From: Fomitopsis serialis
Taxonomy: Eukaryota > Basidiomycota > Agaricomycetes > Polyporales > Fomitopsidaceae
Length of the DNA: 64,000 bases
Assembly (NCBI RefSeq): GCF_022376445.1
Contig: NW_025955001.1
Location: 124,001 to 188,000, forward strand
Direction: 5' to 3'
Shown: positions 31,902 to 45,914 of the stretch, piece after piece
Position numbering within the stretch: position 1 is the first letter of the stretch
How the letters are laid out: every line of letters begins with the position of its first letter
The notes under the pieces: model-generated
Seen by the model: the letters and a program-made list of their open reading frames with translations, nothing else
What the model was told of the DNA's origin: nothing
Databases searched by the model: none
Translations under genes and position numbers: made by a program

Positions 31902-33379
31902 TTAGGCGGAGATACTCTGCCCCTCAAATGCAATGGCGATACCATCGTATGCGGGCGTGCGCGTGTAGTTCTGGAAGGACGTCAGAATTGTTCGGCAGAC
32001 GATGTAGACCACACTTACTGCGTCCCATGGGCACGCATCACCATATCCAGGGAAGGTGCCGGGAACCCACGAGTACTGTTCTCGTTCGTCGGATCAGAGA
32101 CGTGCGAGCGGGCCACCTCTAAGCACTCGCCTTGTCAGTCCAGTCCCAGACGGTCACACCGACACATGCAGAGACCTGCATACAGGCGTTGACGACGGTG
32201 TAGTAGTCCTGCTTCTGCTGCTCGTAAAGCTCCTCGGTCGCTGGAAGCTCCATGCGTATATCGAGCTCAGTGATAGCAAACTCGAGCCCGAGCGCTGCGT
32301 AGGCTTCGAAATTCTCCACCAGCGTCGTCGGCACCTCGCCGACGATGAAGTGGGACTCCATGCCGACACCGCTGAGGGGAACGCCTTCCGACTGCAGCTG
32401 CTTAATCAGGTTCTGCATCGCTGTTGACTTGGTTCCTGAAACAAATGTTAGAAATCATGTATGGATAGTGCTGCGTGAAATCCACTGACCAACGTATTCG
32501 ATGTTGTACTCATTGATGTAGAGCTTGACATTGGGGTCCGCCGCGCGGGCAGCCTCCAATGCAATGTTGATGTAAGTCGTGTTGAGGGCATTATAGAACA
32601 AGTCCTCGCGGTATGTTCCATTGTCGTTCAACGGCTCTACACGTGCACTTGGTCATCTCCCCATAAACCACGATTGCGTCAAAAACATACCGTTGACGAC
32701 GTCCCAAGCGTACCTGAGTTGCTAGTGATCAGGAACATCTTGTCGTGTTGCGCTAAGTAGGGGAGCTTACACTCGACCAGCGTACTGTCCCACAATACCG
32801 CTGACGTGCCGTTGCACAGCGTATGCGAGCCCCGTCGCATTCCAATCGGTCGACGTGACCCAGCTCGGGAGCTCCTCGTACCAGACCCCGTTGTGGCCTG
32901 CCAAACGAGTTCGGGTCCAGAATGCAGATGATTCATTGAGAGCAACTCACCTCGGAGCACCATACCATATTCCTCGGCGAGGTCAGCAATCTGGTTCCCG
33001 AGCGTAAAGTTGAACACGCCAGGCTCAGGCTCAATGTACATCTATCCCCAGAACAGCCTGCTGTCAGCACACGTCTCTTAGGCCACATCTACCCATGCAC
33101 TCACCCACTTCATCGCGTTCGCCGGCGTCAGCTGTCCGAACTGGTTGTAGTTCTCCAGGATACCCATGTAGGTCGGGTCAGTGAACTCGGGCGTCGTGTT
33201 GTCCGTCGCCGTGCCGAAGTAGAGCTTCCCAGCGGCGCGCGCAAGTTCGTTCAGACCGGCCACGACGGATGTCGCAGTGGGCAACGCGGAGCTAGCAGCT
33301 GCCGTCGCGGTCGCCGGCAGCGCCGAGGCCGACAGAGGGGCAACAACAGCAGCGCGAGGAGGACCAGGGCGGACTGCAT
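31902..33379 (-). CDS. GH10 endo-1,4-beta-xylanase, copy A (signal-peptide frameshift)
   Basis: Secreted enzyme that cleaves internal beta-1,4 bonds of xylan in plant cell walls. Minus strand, multiple short introns. Motifs in order: AGKLYFGTATDN, QLTPANAMKW, the HNLVWH strand, WDVVNE with the acid/base glutamate split across an intron, and AITELDIRM with the nucleophile glutamate. The C-terminus is CPWDA/NYTRTPAYDGIAIAFEG. There is no CBM1. A TATAAA lies at 33442-33447, about 65 bp before the ATG at 33379. From that ATG a typical signal peptide reads MQSALVLLALLLL, but the mature frame (APLSASALPA) lies one base out, with the break near 33336-33341. As written the enzyme could not be secreted correctly. 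Confidence 0.82.
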
Positions 33380-34237
33380 GATTAGACCTGCGAGGCTGGA
33401 GCGTCGCCGACACAGAGGGCGAGGCTGCGGCGCACGCCCCCTTTATATCTTCTGCGAGCGCAGTGGCGGGAGCGAGCATATGCTTGACACGGCGAGCAGA
33501 AATAGACGAGGATCATGCAGAGACGTCGCAATGCACGTCGCTGGGATCATGCGTGGTGTATAGCGGGCAAACCGGCGCGACGGGCGTGCCCAGGATGTCT
33601 TGAATCCTTGATCGTCAGGAATTACCTCGGGCATAAGCTCGTGACCGGTGGAAGGTTAGCATCGCGTGTTGCATCGCTGCAGCAAAAGTGTCTCCGTAAT
33701 CGTGAACAGCAGCGATGTAGTGGCAAGAGCGTGGTCGGAGTCGTTTATGATAGCTGCAGCCAAAGCATCCTCGATAGTTCGAAAGACTGCCAGAGGGGAT
33801 ACTGAATGAAAACGTTTATATAACCAGAGTGCAGCCATCTTGAACAAGGAGTAAGCTCGGAGTAGCTTGAGACGAATGACCATGGTGGTCACGGGTGCGG
33901 CGTGGACTGGACCGGCGCGTGAGAGAAGACAGAAGTGGGTTGATGAATGGAGAACAAGATGCAAAACCTGAGACGGTCCAACCAAGATGCGGAAACACCT
34001 ACGAATGGGGATACGACGATGAGCGATCCGTCAATAATACAACGCTCACCTTACATGATCAGACGAAGCAGTCTAACTTCGTGACCATCTCGAAGGGAAC
34101 GTCATCGATATAGACTGTTCCTCCGAGATGGGTCGCGGCTCCCTCAAGTACTCATAGCAGAACATTCTCCTATAGCTACATGAGGCCCACACTCCATCAA
34201 GACGCAGACTATTCCAGCGATAGCTGGAGCCGACCGC
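33380..34237. other. intergenic, GH10 promoter and 3' flank of asparaginase
   Basis: Contains the TATA box of GH10 copy A. Otherwise nothing was recognised. Confidence 0.45.
33442..33447 (-). promoter_or_regulatory. TATA box of GH10 copy A
   Basis: TATAAA on the minus strand lies about 65 bp upstream of the ATG at 33379. It supports that ATG as the true start and so the frameshift just after it. Confidence 0.55.
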
Positions 34238-35567
34238 TCAGTCGAGCTCATCATCATCGAATATAGCTGTCTTGGGAACGCCGTCTGGACGAATGACACC
34301 GCGGTACATCCCCGAGCAGTTCAGGGGCAGCGCAACTAAATAGACAAATTGAATGGATGTGTCTTGTGCGGCTGAAGACCACTTACCGTTCCCTTGATCG
34401 TCAAGCGCGATGACACCGCCGACACCACCGTCGTGTCGAAGCTCCTCGACGCAGTGTTTCGCCGCTTTCGTAAGCGACTCGTTGAGATAGTTCATTCGCC
34501 GCCCGATCGTCGAGGCAGTCGCCAGGCGAATGAAATACTAAACAACGGCTCATCAATACACTGAGATGCTGACACAGAGCAGACACCCACGTCGCCGTCG
34601 CCCGTACCACTGACACCGACCGCGATCTTGGCACCCTTTCCTCTCACCTTCCTCCAGGCACGTCTGGCGAATCCCTTCACACGCCACTCCTCTGCCCAAA
34701 AGCCCGCGCCCATGTGGGGCGTATCGCCCACGCGTCCGACGAGTTTGTTCGTACGCCCGCCAGTTGAAGTGCACGATGCGATGCAGCCACGCTCGTCCAG
34801 TGCTACCGCACCAACCGTGCCCGTGGGCAGCTGGTCCAGTAGTTCCTTTGGCACCTCCTCGTCGCCCGCCTTCGGTGGGAACGGGAGCGGTTCTTCTGGA
34901 AGGCCCAGCCCGCGGCGGTGTTCCCTCCAGCGCGCTTCCGTGAAGAAGTAGCTCTCGTCGACCAGCTGTACGCCTTGCGCGGCTCCGAGTGCCTCTGCGT
35001 TGCTGCCGGACATCATGGTATGCTCGACGGTCTCTGGCGAGAGATACAGCGCACGGGCAAGCTGTGACGGGTTGCGCGCATGCGTGATGAGGGTTATGCC
35101 CATCCCGCGCCTTGTTTCGGGGATGTCAGGGTGCGTTGAGGGAGGCTTTGAGAGCATTAAAGAGGTCTCTAGCTCATGCTGAAGGATGAAGAACAGTTCA
35201 ATGACGATCCCTATGTAAGAGATCTAACGCACTTTTCCGGCAGTGTTGAAGACAGCACCTCGTCCAGAGTTGAACAGGGGACAGTCTATATGAGCATATG
35301 TTAGATGTTCTCGCAGGCAGCGTGTACGTCGCACGTACCTTCCATAGACGACACAGCTGCCACCACCGCGTCCATCGCCTCGCCTCCCATATTCAGCACT
35401 TCGTAGCCCGCCAGCAACGCTCTACTAAGAGCTGCTTTGTATGCGGCTCGCAACTCAGGAGTAGATCGACGTCTGTCCATGGTCCCTGCACCTCCATGGA
35501 TGACCAGCGTGAACTTGCGTTCGGCATTCGTGGGTGCGCGGTGCAGTAGAACCTGCTTCTCGTCCAT
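34238..35567 (-). CDS. isoaspartyl peptidase / L-asparaginase (Ntn hydrolase), 372 aa
   Basis: Minus strand, exons 35567-35339, 35285-35233, 35178-34591, 34537-34387 and 34335-34238, phases consistent, 372 aa. It is a plant-type asparaginase of the N-terminal-nucleophile hydrolase family, which self-cleaves to expose a catalytic threonine and hydrolyses asparagine or isoaspartyl dipeptides. Visible motifs are FTLVIHGGAGTM near the start, MEGDCPLFNSGRGAVFN, HELETSLM, and the autocleavage site PTGTVGAVALDERG whose threonine precedes VGAV. A glycine-rich STGGRTNKLVGRVGDTP substrate loop and GVSGTGDGD/YFIRL follow. No signal peptide is seen, so it is probably cytosolic. The gene appears intact and lies between the two oppositely oriented hydrolase/xylanase groups. 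Confidence 0.88.
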
Positions 35568-37520
35568 GCCTGCGAGGATCGGGCCAGCGATTGGCGTGAC
35601 TGGAGGACAAGATGAATCACCAGCACGACGAGGTCTATGTATATTGATCCTGGGGCCTGCGATAAGGGTGTGAGTGCCTGTTACCACGCAAGCCGTCGGG
35701 CCGCCGCTGTCCAGACGCATGTCCGTCGTACCCCGGTGCTATGTAACATGTTAGAAGGCTGGCGCATAGAGAAAATCCAGGCTGTGTCTTTCATGTGGCC
35801 TGTATTGTAATAGGGTGAGGTGAAGGTGGAGGAGGCTCAGGAGGTGGTCGCGGTCGTGCCCAAGTCGTGCACGCGCGTGCCACCGTTTCAGTAGGTTTCA
35901 GTGCCACCGCGAGCAGTCTCATACCAATTGAAACTCACCCTGCCATCATCATCCATGCACTCGCCTTGACTCGTCAAACAATGGTACGTTGAGGTACGAA
36001 GGTTGAAGGAATTGTCTACGTTCTTGGGGAGGCTATCTGACTCTATCGTGCGTCTAGAAAATGTAGGGCATGCAATCCTATGACTGCCCTATACCGCCAT
36101 CGATCACGGAATGCGGTATTGTACGAGGACAAAGAAGCTCCCTACGGTCTACGGTCTACTTATACGGCCCTTGCTCTCTATGGAACACTTGCCAGGATTT
36201 ATGGCGGTGAGCATGCACACTAGCACCGACTTTAAGAGATATATAGCTTGCTAAATATCTCATACTACTATCATTGACATCCTTCATTGATCCTTCAAGA
36301 CTGTTTCCATATGCCTTTCAAGACAACATTCAGCCTGTTACGCTACGCTGAACACGAGGAATCACAAATCTCCGCCGTATGCCGATGCCACGTCAATCAC
36401 GAGGCAAGGCGTACATAGGAGTAGGGCGAGCCTCACAGTCGAGGCTTGGGGTTTGCTGCCCTCGTCTTGTAGCTCCTACGCCGTTCACATTGGACGAAAA
36501 GAAAGCGAGCGCAGCCAATTATGTGATGGGGGAACACCGCGTCCTTGTCCTTCAACGTATGTGCTAGAGAGCTTCCGAAAGAGATCATGAGTCCCTAGAG
36601 GCTTACATGTGGGCGTTTGTGATCTATGGTGAGCCGAGTTGAGGCGATCTCTACGCGTCTCGCACTGACAGTCTAAGGACATGTCGCGTCTACTAGTAGA
36701 GCCTGAATCATCAGCGCTATGTCCTGCATCCGAGTTAACGAGGCGCACAATCAGCGTTCGCGTTTACTTTTTCGCGTCTCTCACTCCTGAAGAATTAGAC
36801 GATGGGAACCCACCCGCTGCCACAATTCGGATCCCATCCACAACCCGACCCCAGTCATGGTTTTCATGAGCGTTCTTTTAGAAGCTCACTGATGTGTGGC
36901 TGCCAATTAGCCCCATGTGGACTTGCCCGGGCAGACTGCGCATGTCCTATGCGGCTGAGAACGTTCCAGTCTTTCAAGATACAATTGCCGCATGACGAGT
37001 CATCGTATGCGTTGGCGCGGTGTGGTGCTACATGTCTGTTAGGTTACCGCCACCTCTCGCCTACTAGTGGGATCGGACGTAAGTCTGAACTTTATGTCGC
37101 GCACATGAGCGGTACTGATAGCTTTTTGATGTGTATGAATAGGATCGCAGGTCCATTGCAGTCTGAAAATGCCACGTACAGTCCGTCTACAGGCCGTATA
37201 CTCCCCGTAGGCCAGCCATCAGTACTACGGCTGAACACGCCAATGATTTACTGTGAGACATCAGTCGATTTGTTACGTTTTCCACAGAGTCGACGACACT
37301 CGCACCGATCGCTCAGAGACGCTTCATTGCTCGCCAAACGACATTGTTTCCACAGCGCTCATGTCAACTAGAAGCTATCTAGTCCACCTTCGCTCTTCGC
37401 ACGCAGTCACCTCTGGCAATATTTATACGATCGTCGCCAGGGGGTGATATGACCCCATACACATCACAGCTCGAGCTCTCCGACTCTTGACGTCGACGAC
37501 AACTCCTCTAACTACCTTCC
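35568..37520. other. intergenic, no gene recognised
   Basis: About 2 kb lying roughly midway between the two hydrolase/xylanase groups. Only short frames without domain character. No direct or inverted repeats were spotted at its edges by eye. Confidence 0.45.
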
Positions 37521-38850
37521 ATGCCGTTAGCGACCGTTGACGATTCCGGGTCGCAGTGCTACTATGAGGACACGGGCGCCCCTCCCAATTCCTCTGACTA
37601 CACGACACTTGTGCTTATCCACGGCGCAGGTCATCAAGGCGGTAAGTCGCCATCCTCTGTTGTATTGATCTGTCTGGTGTTGACGTCCTATGCGAACTCG
37701 CTCGTAGCCGTTTTCGGGCGTTTGTTCGACCGTGCAGCGAAACATAACATGCGACTGGTAGCAGTCAACATGCGTGACTATGCTCGCTCGACCCCTTATT
37801 CGCAGTCCGAGTTGGGCGACTTGCGTAGTGCGGATGTCGAGAGGCAGGCGGCAGCACTCCGTGCTCGTGGGCTCGAAGTTGTGGTGTTCCTGCTGTGGTA
37901 CATTCGCAAGGAGCGCATTCCTCCATTGTCTGCGAACACACATGAGGGACGCATAGGTGGTGGCGGAATATCGCTGCTTGGCTGGTCATGGGGTTGCAAG
38001 ATGGCCTTGTCCTGCGTCGCGCGTGCGCAGGACTTGCAGCTCGGCGATAGGGAGCTCTTGGCAGGTTATATACGAGCACTCATCCTCTTCGGTGAGCATC
38101 TCACTGAAATTCGTCCATTCCTACGCCTTCCTGACCCATTCTCAGATCCCAGTCCTCGTGTGTTCGGTGCTCCGATGCTACCTATCGAGGACTGTTTCAA
38201 TCCCTTCTACGACACTTCGTCAACACCAGAAGAGACGCAGAAGAACTTCCCCGAATGGGTCTCCTCATACTATCTACACTCTCCTGTCGTGTTGGACGCA
38301 CTCCACTCCGACGGGTACGCAGAAGTATGTGCGGGACTTTCGACCAACCGCATAGCAGACCCGCCCCTTCATCAAACAGCCACGCTTCTGCGCATGACAT
38401 CCGATTAGCTGGCTAAGGTGCTAAATGCGGACGTCATTGCACGTTCGCATATATTTTATGAATTTCTGGACGGCGAAGTCTACAAGGATACTATGCGTCG
38501 AGCATTGCATGACACCTCCATTTGGCCGGGATTGCGAGTGGTGCTGCTGTGGTGTGACATGTCCGTTAGCGCAGTGGTTATGTCGTCTTGGGGCCTGCTG
38601 AAGGAGTATCATGGCGACTGGCCCGCTGGTGGGAGACGTATAGACGCAGTTCGGATGAAGGGTGCTAATCACTTCGTACGTCATTTCATCTCTTGAGACA
38701 TTTTTATGTTGATGCACCCCTCCCCAGCCGCATTGGGATTATCCGGAACAAACGATGCAACTACTGGCCGATATCATATGGTCTGAAGACTCTGTTCCCT
38801 CAGTTGTCCAGATGGACGACACGCCGGAGGACGTTCAGTCCTGGTTGTAG
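37521..38850 (+). pseudogene. alpha/beta hydrolase, copy 3, with a premature TAG
   Basis: Plus strand, ATG 37521, terminal TAG 38848-38850, with introns at the same positions as copy 1. It keeps LVLIHGAGHQG, the elbow LGWSWGCKM and PHWDYPEQTMQLLADIIWSE. It is closer to copy 1 than to copy 2. In the middle of a conserved stretch, codon GAG of copy 1 (RMSSDELGK) is TAG here (RMTSD-stop-LAK) at 38406-38408. Everything after it stays open, correctly spliced and conserved to the normal end. That fits a very recent nonsense mutation, a base-call error or stop readthrough. Truncation would remove the C-terminal histidine region. Confidence 0.82.
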
Positions 38851-41493
<2,643 letters not shown>

Positions 41494-42478
41494 GCTGCTT
41501 GACTCCGTACTCTGTCTTTCTGCCCGCTGCGCTCGTCTTCCATTCGTTAGACGTGTGTTTCCGACGGTCGACGGTCTGTATAACGGCGTGATGCAAAAGG
41601 TGATATATGGTGTGTACAAGTAGCGCAAGAGCGTCGGTAGTATTGTGAGCCTCGTCACCTGCTTTCACACAAGCTGTCAAAAGGTGCGTCGCCACGACAT
41701 GGCCAGGTGTCGCACGAACTATCAGACCATGTCATGAACAGCGCCACCGGTGTCGAGGGAATGCGAGGTCTGTTAGGTAACACTAAGTCCGGGGAGCTGC
41801 CTTCATGCACGACGAGACGAATCAGGAATCCTTCCGCCGCTCCCGAACCACCGCACTGCTCTATGCCACACTTGTGTGCCTTCCACTGGCTTTCGACAGG
41901 ATTGATAAACGAGCATTGGGATGTTTATGCGATTTCACCATGCTTGAAAGCTTGACGAGCGAGTGTTACCGGATAGTTGGCGCTACACCAATCACCGTCA
42001 TGCGGTTTGTAAACCGTGTAAGCTCGTTTGCGCAAGCAACTGAAAAGTCGACGTTTCAACAGAGAACAATTTGAATGTGTGAGGGGATTGTGAATACGCA
42101 TGTCTGTATTTTGCGCAGCACTGGGCGCCGTTGGTAGTGGTGCGAGAACAAGATCTTCTTGTTCCCGTACCACCACCGGCGCGGCGGGGACTGTGGCGCC
42201 TGCGCGCGGCGGTGTTGTGCGGCGGCCAGACTGGGCGATGCTGGATGCGGGTTTCATTTGGACAGGTGTGCGGTGTACCGGTCAAACTCCGTGTTGCGGG
42301 TCAGTCTATTTCTACAGCAAAATGTATTGGACAATCGGATGGCAGTCGAACGATACTGACTTTTATCGATTCACGAGCGAGACTGAACCGCCGGTGGCAC
42401 CACTTTCCTCCTCCTATAAGCCTCCCAATTGTCTCGGGTCCGCACACCGCATTCCACACACTCCTCGACGACCACACG
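41494..42478. other. intergenic between GH10 copy B and ERG20
   Basis: It has no recognised gene. CTATAAG near 42414 lies about 64 bp before the ERG20 ATG and may be its TATA element. Confidence 0.45.
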
Positions 42479-43961
42479 ATGTCAAAGACCGACGCAAAAG
42501 CAGAGAAGAGACAGAAGTTCGAGGCGGTGTACGATGTGCTGCGCGATGAACTGCTCGAACACTTTGCAGCGCAAGGTATGCCGGAGGAAGCGAAGCAGTG
42601 GTACCGCAAGGTGAGCGTTGATAACAAGGATGTCTCTGGAGTTGGGGCGCGCCAGGGACGAGTAAAGTCAGAAACCGAGCCAGCAGCCAGCGCCGCTATC
42701 CCCATCAAATATATGATGGACCGTTCGACGACCGTATAGGTATCGGTGCACTCACGCTCCTACCTCGGGCGGCTCCATTTCACAGTATCTGCTGACTCAC
42801 AAAGATATTAACCTGTTGACATGCTAGAACTTGGACTACAACGTGCCCGGAGGCAAGCTGAACCGCGGACTGTCCGTAGTCGACACGGTTGAGATCCTGA
42901 AGGGGAGGACATTGACGGAGGATGAGTACTTCAAGGCAGCACTCCTCGGCTGGTGCGTTGAACTAGTGAGTGCACAGTTGACGCATGCTGGTCAATGCTC
43001 ATGGTGCACATGGACAGCTGCAAGCCTTCTTCCTCGTATCAGACGACATGATGGATCAGTCCATCACTCGCCGTGGCCAACCATGCTACTTCCGGCTCGA
43101 ATATGTGAACCTGAACGCCATTAACGACTCCTTCATGCTCGAGATGGCCATATACCACCTCATCAAGTCGCACTTCCGCTCAGAGCCATACTACATCCAC
43201 TTGCTAGAGCTGTTCCTCGAGGTACGTTGTTACGACTCAGCCAAGCAACTGGGATCGTTGACGTCCTGATCACGTCAGACCACCTACCAAACGGAGATGG
43301 GTCAATTGATCGACCTCATCACCGCACCCGAGGACAACGTCGACCTCAACAAGTTCTCCCTCCAAAAGTACGCTTCATCCCGCTTCTCCCGCGTGAGACC
43401 TACTAACGGCCTGACCTCCCCACCAGGCACCAGCTCATCGTCATCTTCAAAACCGCCTACTACTCCTTCTACCTCCCCGTCGCGCTCGCGATGTACATGT
43501 GCGGGATCCCGCACGCGTCCGCGGGCGCGTCGAGCACGGACCCGTACGCGCTCGCCAAGGCGATCCTCATCCCGCTCGGCGAGTACTTCCAGGTGCAGGA
43601 CGACTTCCTCGACTTCGCGGGCACGCCGGAGCAGATCGGCAAGGTCGGCACGGACATCATCGACAACAAGTGCTCGTGGTGTGTCAACACCGCGCTCGCG
43701 CACGCCGTGCCCGCGCAGCGCGCCGTCCTCGACGCGAACTACGGCCGCAAGGACGCGCAGTGCGAGGCGCGCGTGAAGGCGCTGTATGAGGAGATGGGCA
43801 TCCGGAAGCTGTACGAGGAGTACGAGGAGGGCGCGTACAAGCGTATCATGGGCCTCATCGAGACCATCCCGGAGAACCCCGTGGCCAAGCCTGGGGAGGT
43901 GACGCTGAAGAGGGAGGTGTTTAAGAGCTTCTTGAACAAGATCTACAAGAGGCAGAAATGA
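42479..43961 (+). CDS. ERG20: farnesyl diphosphate synthase
   Basis: Condenses IPP with DMAPP and then geranyl-PP to farnesyl-PP, the branch point to sterols, prenylated proteins and sesquiterpenes. Exons 42479-42610, 42828-42965, 43018-43221, 43279-43367 and 43427-43961 give 365 aa, normal for the family. The first aspartate-rich motif is [20 protein letters not shown] and the second is [32 protein letters not shown] and the C-terminal YKRQK are also typical. Codon use in the last exon is very GC-rich, as expected of a highly expressed housekeeping gene. No defects were seen. No terpene synthase is next to it, so this looks like the primary-metabolism copy. Confidence 0.95.
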
Positions 43962-45914
43962 GGGTGATATGTTGGTGCGCGTGTCGAATATCTTGGTATC
44001 TAGTACTTTACACGTTACTGTCTATTGCATTGCTTTCGTTTCCCCGCGGCATTCTTCAGTGGCCAGACCCACAAGTGTGCCGAGCGATGGCCACTCCTCT
44101 GCCCGGTGTGAATGAGGCAGCTTCGCTACTGCCGCGCTTTGACCATCGACCAGCCGAAGCGAATGACGTCGCCGTTGCGACGGTTGACATTGTTTTCCCC
44201 AGTTCTCCCATGTGTTTGCCTCAATACGCTTTGACCGCTCTGTACCAGCGCATACACGCGTTTCAAGGCACCACCACATTGTTCGCGATATCAGGACTAC
44301 AGGGACAAATCCTCCTACAGGTATAAATACGCTGGAGAAATCGACGACCCCATCTCCCATCCCCCGCTCGCATCGACCTGTACACTCATGCACATCCGCG
44401 ATCCCTGCCTACGTCCGCTCCATCGTATGGAGCACGCGCTACCATTCCTCCTAACCACTGGGCTCAGCCCTCGCGCTTCACGTTGACGGCGCTGATGAAG
44501 GTACGCTCGTGCGCTCACCCCCCCGTTTGACATCCACTCATAGTGCTCCCCAGTCAGTTCAAGGCTTCTCGTTGCGGCGTTGACCAAGTACCATGGCAAC
44601 CGGTCAAGCCACGTACCAGTACGCTCGTGCACCACATGCCACCGAGCACCTATACTCACTGGCATCGCTCCTCCACAGTGCTCTACCGAAAGCGCAAAGT
44701 GTTCGGCCGCCGCGAATCGTGGCCACGAGCACCAGATTCGGTCCTCCATTACTCAGACGCGCCTACCTCCATACCAAAGGCTGAGGGCAGTCCACCACCG
44801 AATGGACGCCGGATCACATGGAGCTGCATCTGGGCGCACGGCCGAGTCCTCAACTTGACAAGCGGGCAAACCGAACAATGAACGCGAGGCTGAGATAGAC
44901 CACTGGGTCGTTCGGGAGCTGGAGCGAATGGACGCCGGATCACATCCCGCCGGCGAGGCGATATGGGGTCCACAGTGTCGAAGGCAACGGCCATATCTTC
45001 AGCCGTGCAAGGCGACATCACCAACGCTCAGAGCATGGGCTGGTCAAATTACTGGGCGTGTCCGACGGCTTGATTGAATGGACGCCGGATCACATCGACC
45101 TCGCCGGCGCGCGACATCACAGTGGGGCCTTCGCAGCAGGGCAAGTAGGGGACTGGTGAGCAGTCCTGTGCCACCAGAGCCACTTGATCGACGGGGTGCA
45201 CTCAGGCTCGTCGTGCCCCCGAAGAAGATCGGACTCCCCTAGCACCATTTCCGGCAAAGCGTGTCTTCGCCGGGGATGTTGCCAGTTGGGCTCGGTCGTC
45301 TCTTCGAAAGGTTGGGGAGTTGCATTGTAAACATACACTGATCTGCATTTCTCCTAGTTGCAGCTCTGTCATTGAGAGAGTTGTGGTATCCGCCACTTAC
45401 CATGGCACATTCAAGTTGTCGCATTTCGTCTCCCATGGCACAATCCCGGGCCAGCGGCGGTAAGGTGCAACATTCTTCCGCGCGACCATTACACCAGTCT
45501 ACTAAGGAACTGTCGTCGCCATTGCGACGTTCGGTACGAGTCATGGAATCTGAGCCTCAAAGAAGTTAGAAATATCGGTATCCTCGCTGCATCAATGCCA
45601 GCTAGACCGGCGCACACTAGGCTTCGATGTGGCTGGCAAAGACGACGTCTTGAGCAGGGCAAGCGTCCCCCTTCACATCGCATCCCATTACCGACCAGTA
45701 CAGCACGCGTACCGACAACAGAGGCACGAGAACGAGTCCATGCGTCGAGCATCTCCCCCACCAGGTGGAGTTGATGCATGCCTCAGACCGGATGTATCAT
45801 AGCCAACTGGACTGACGCGCACGTTTCACGACATTGACCGCGACGCCTAGTGAACAACATTCGACATAAGTATTGAATCCCGTCAAGAAGTGTTTGGCTT
45901 ACATCGCAACGTTT
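43962..45914. other. gene-poor stretch with a dispersed repeat
   Basis: It holds no recognisable gene on either strand. Its main structure is the 20-bp repeat described separately (44800-45095). Open frames here under 145 codons have no domain character. Confidence 0.5.
44800..45095 (+). repeat. three copies of a 20-bp repeat at about 138-bp spacing
   Basis: GAATGGACGCCGGATCACAT occurs identically at 44800, 44936 and 45076. Spacings are 136 and 140 bp. The intervening sequence is only weakly similar (CTGGG before the repeat, CCGGCG after it). It is either a strongly decayed long tandem repeat with a conserved core or a repeated binding site. Confidence 0.75.

Noticed and set aside
43297..43776. 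Ser/Arg-rich 159-codon frame over ERG20
   Set aside because: Out-of-frame reading of the GC-rich last exon of farnesyl diphosphate synthase.
42479..45914. terpene biosynthesis cluster around ERG20
   Set aside because: No terpene synthase, P450 or transporter is adjacent; the synthase looks like the housekeeping copy.
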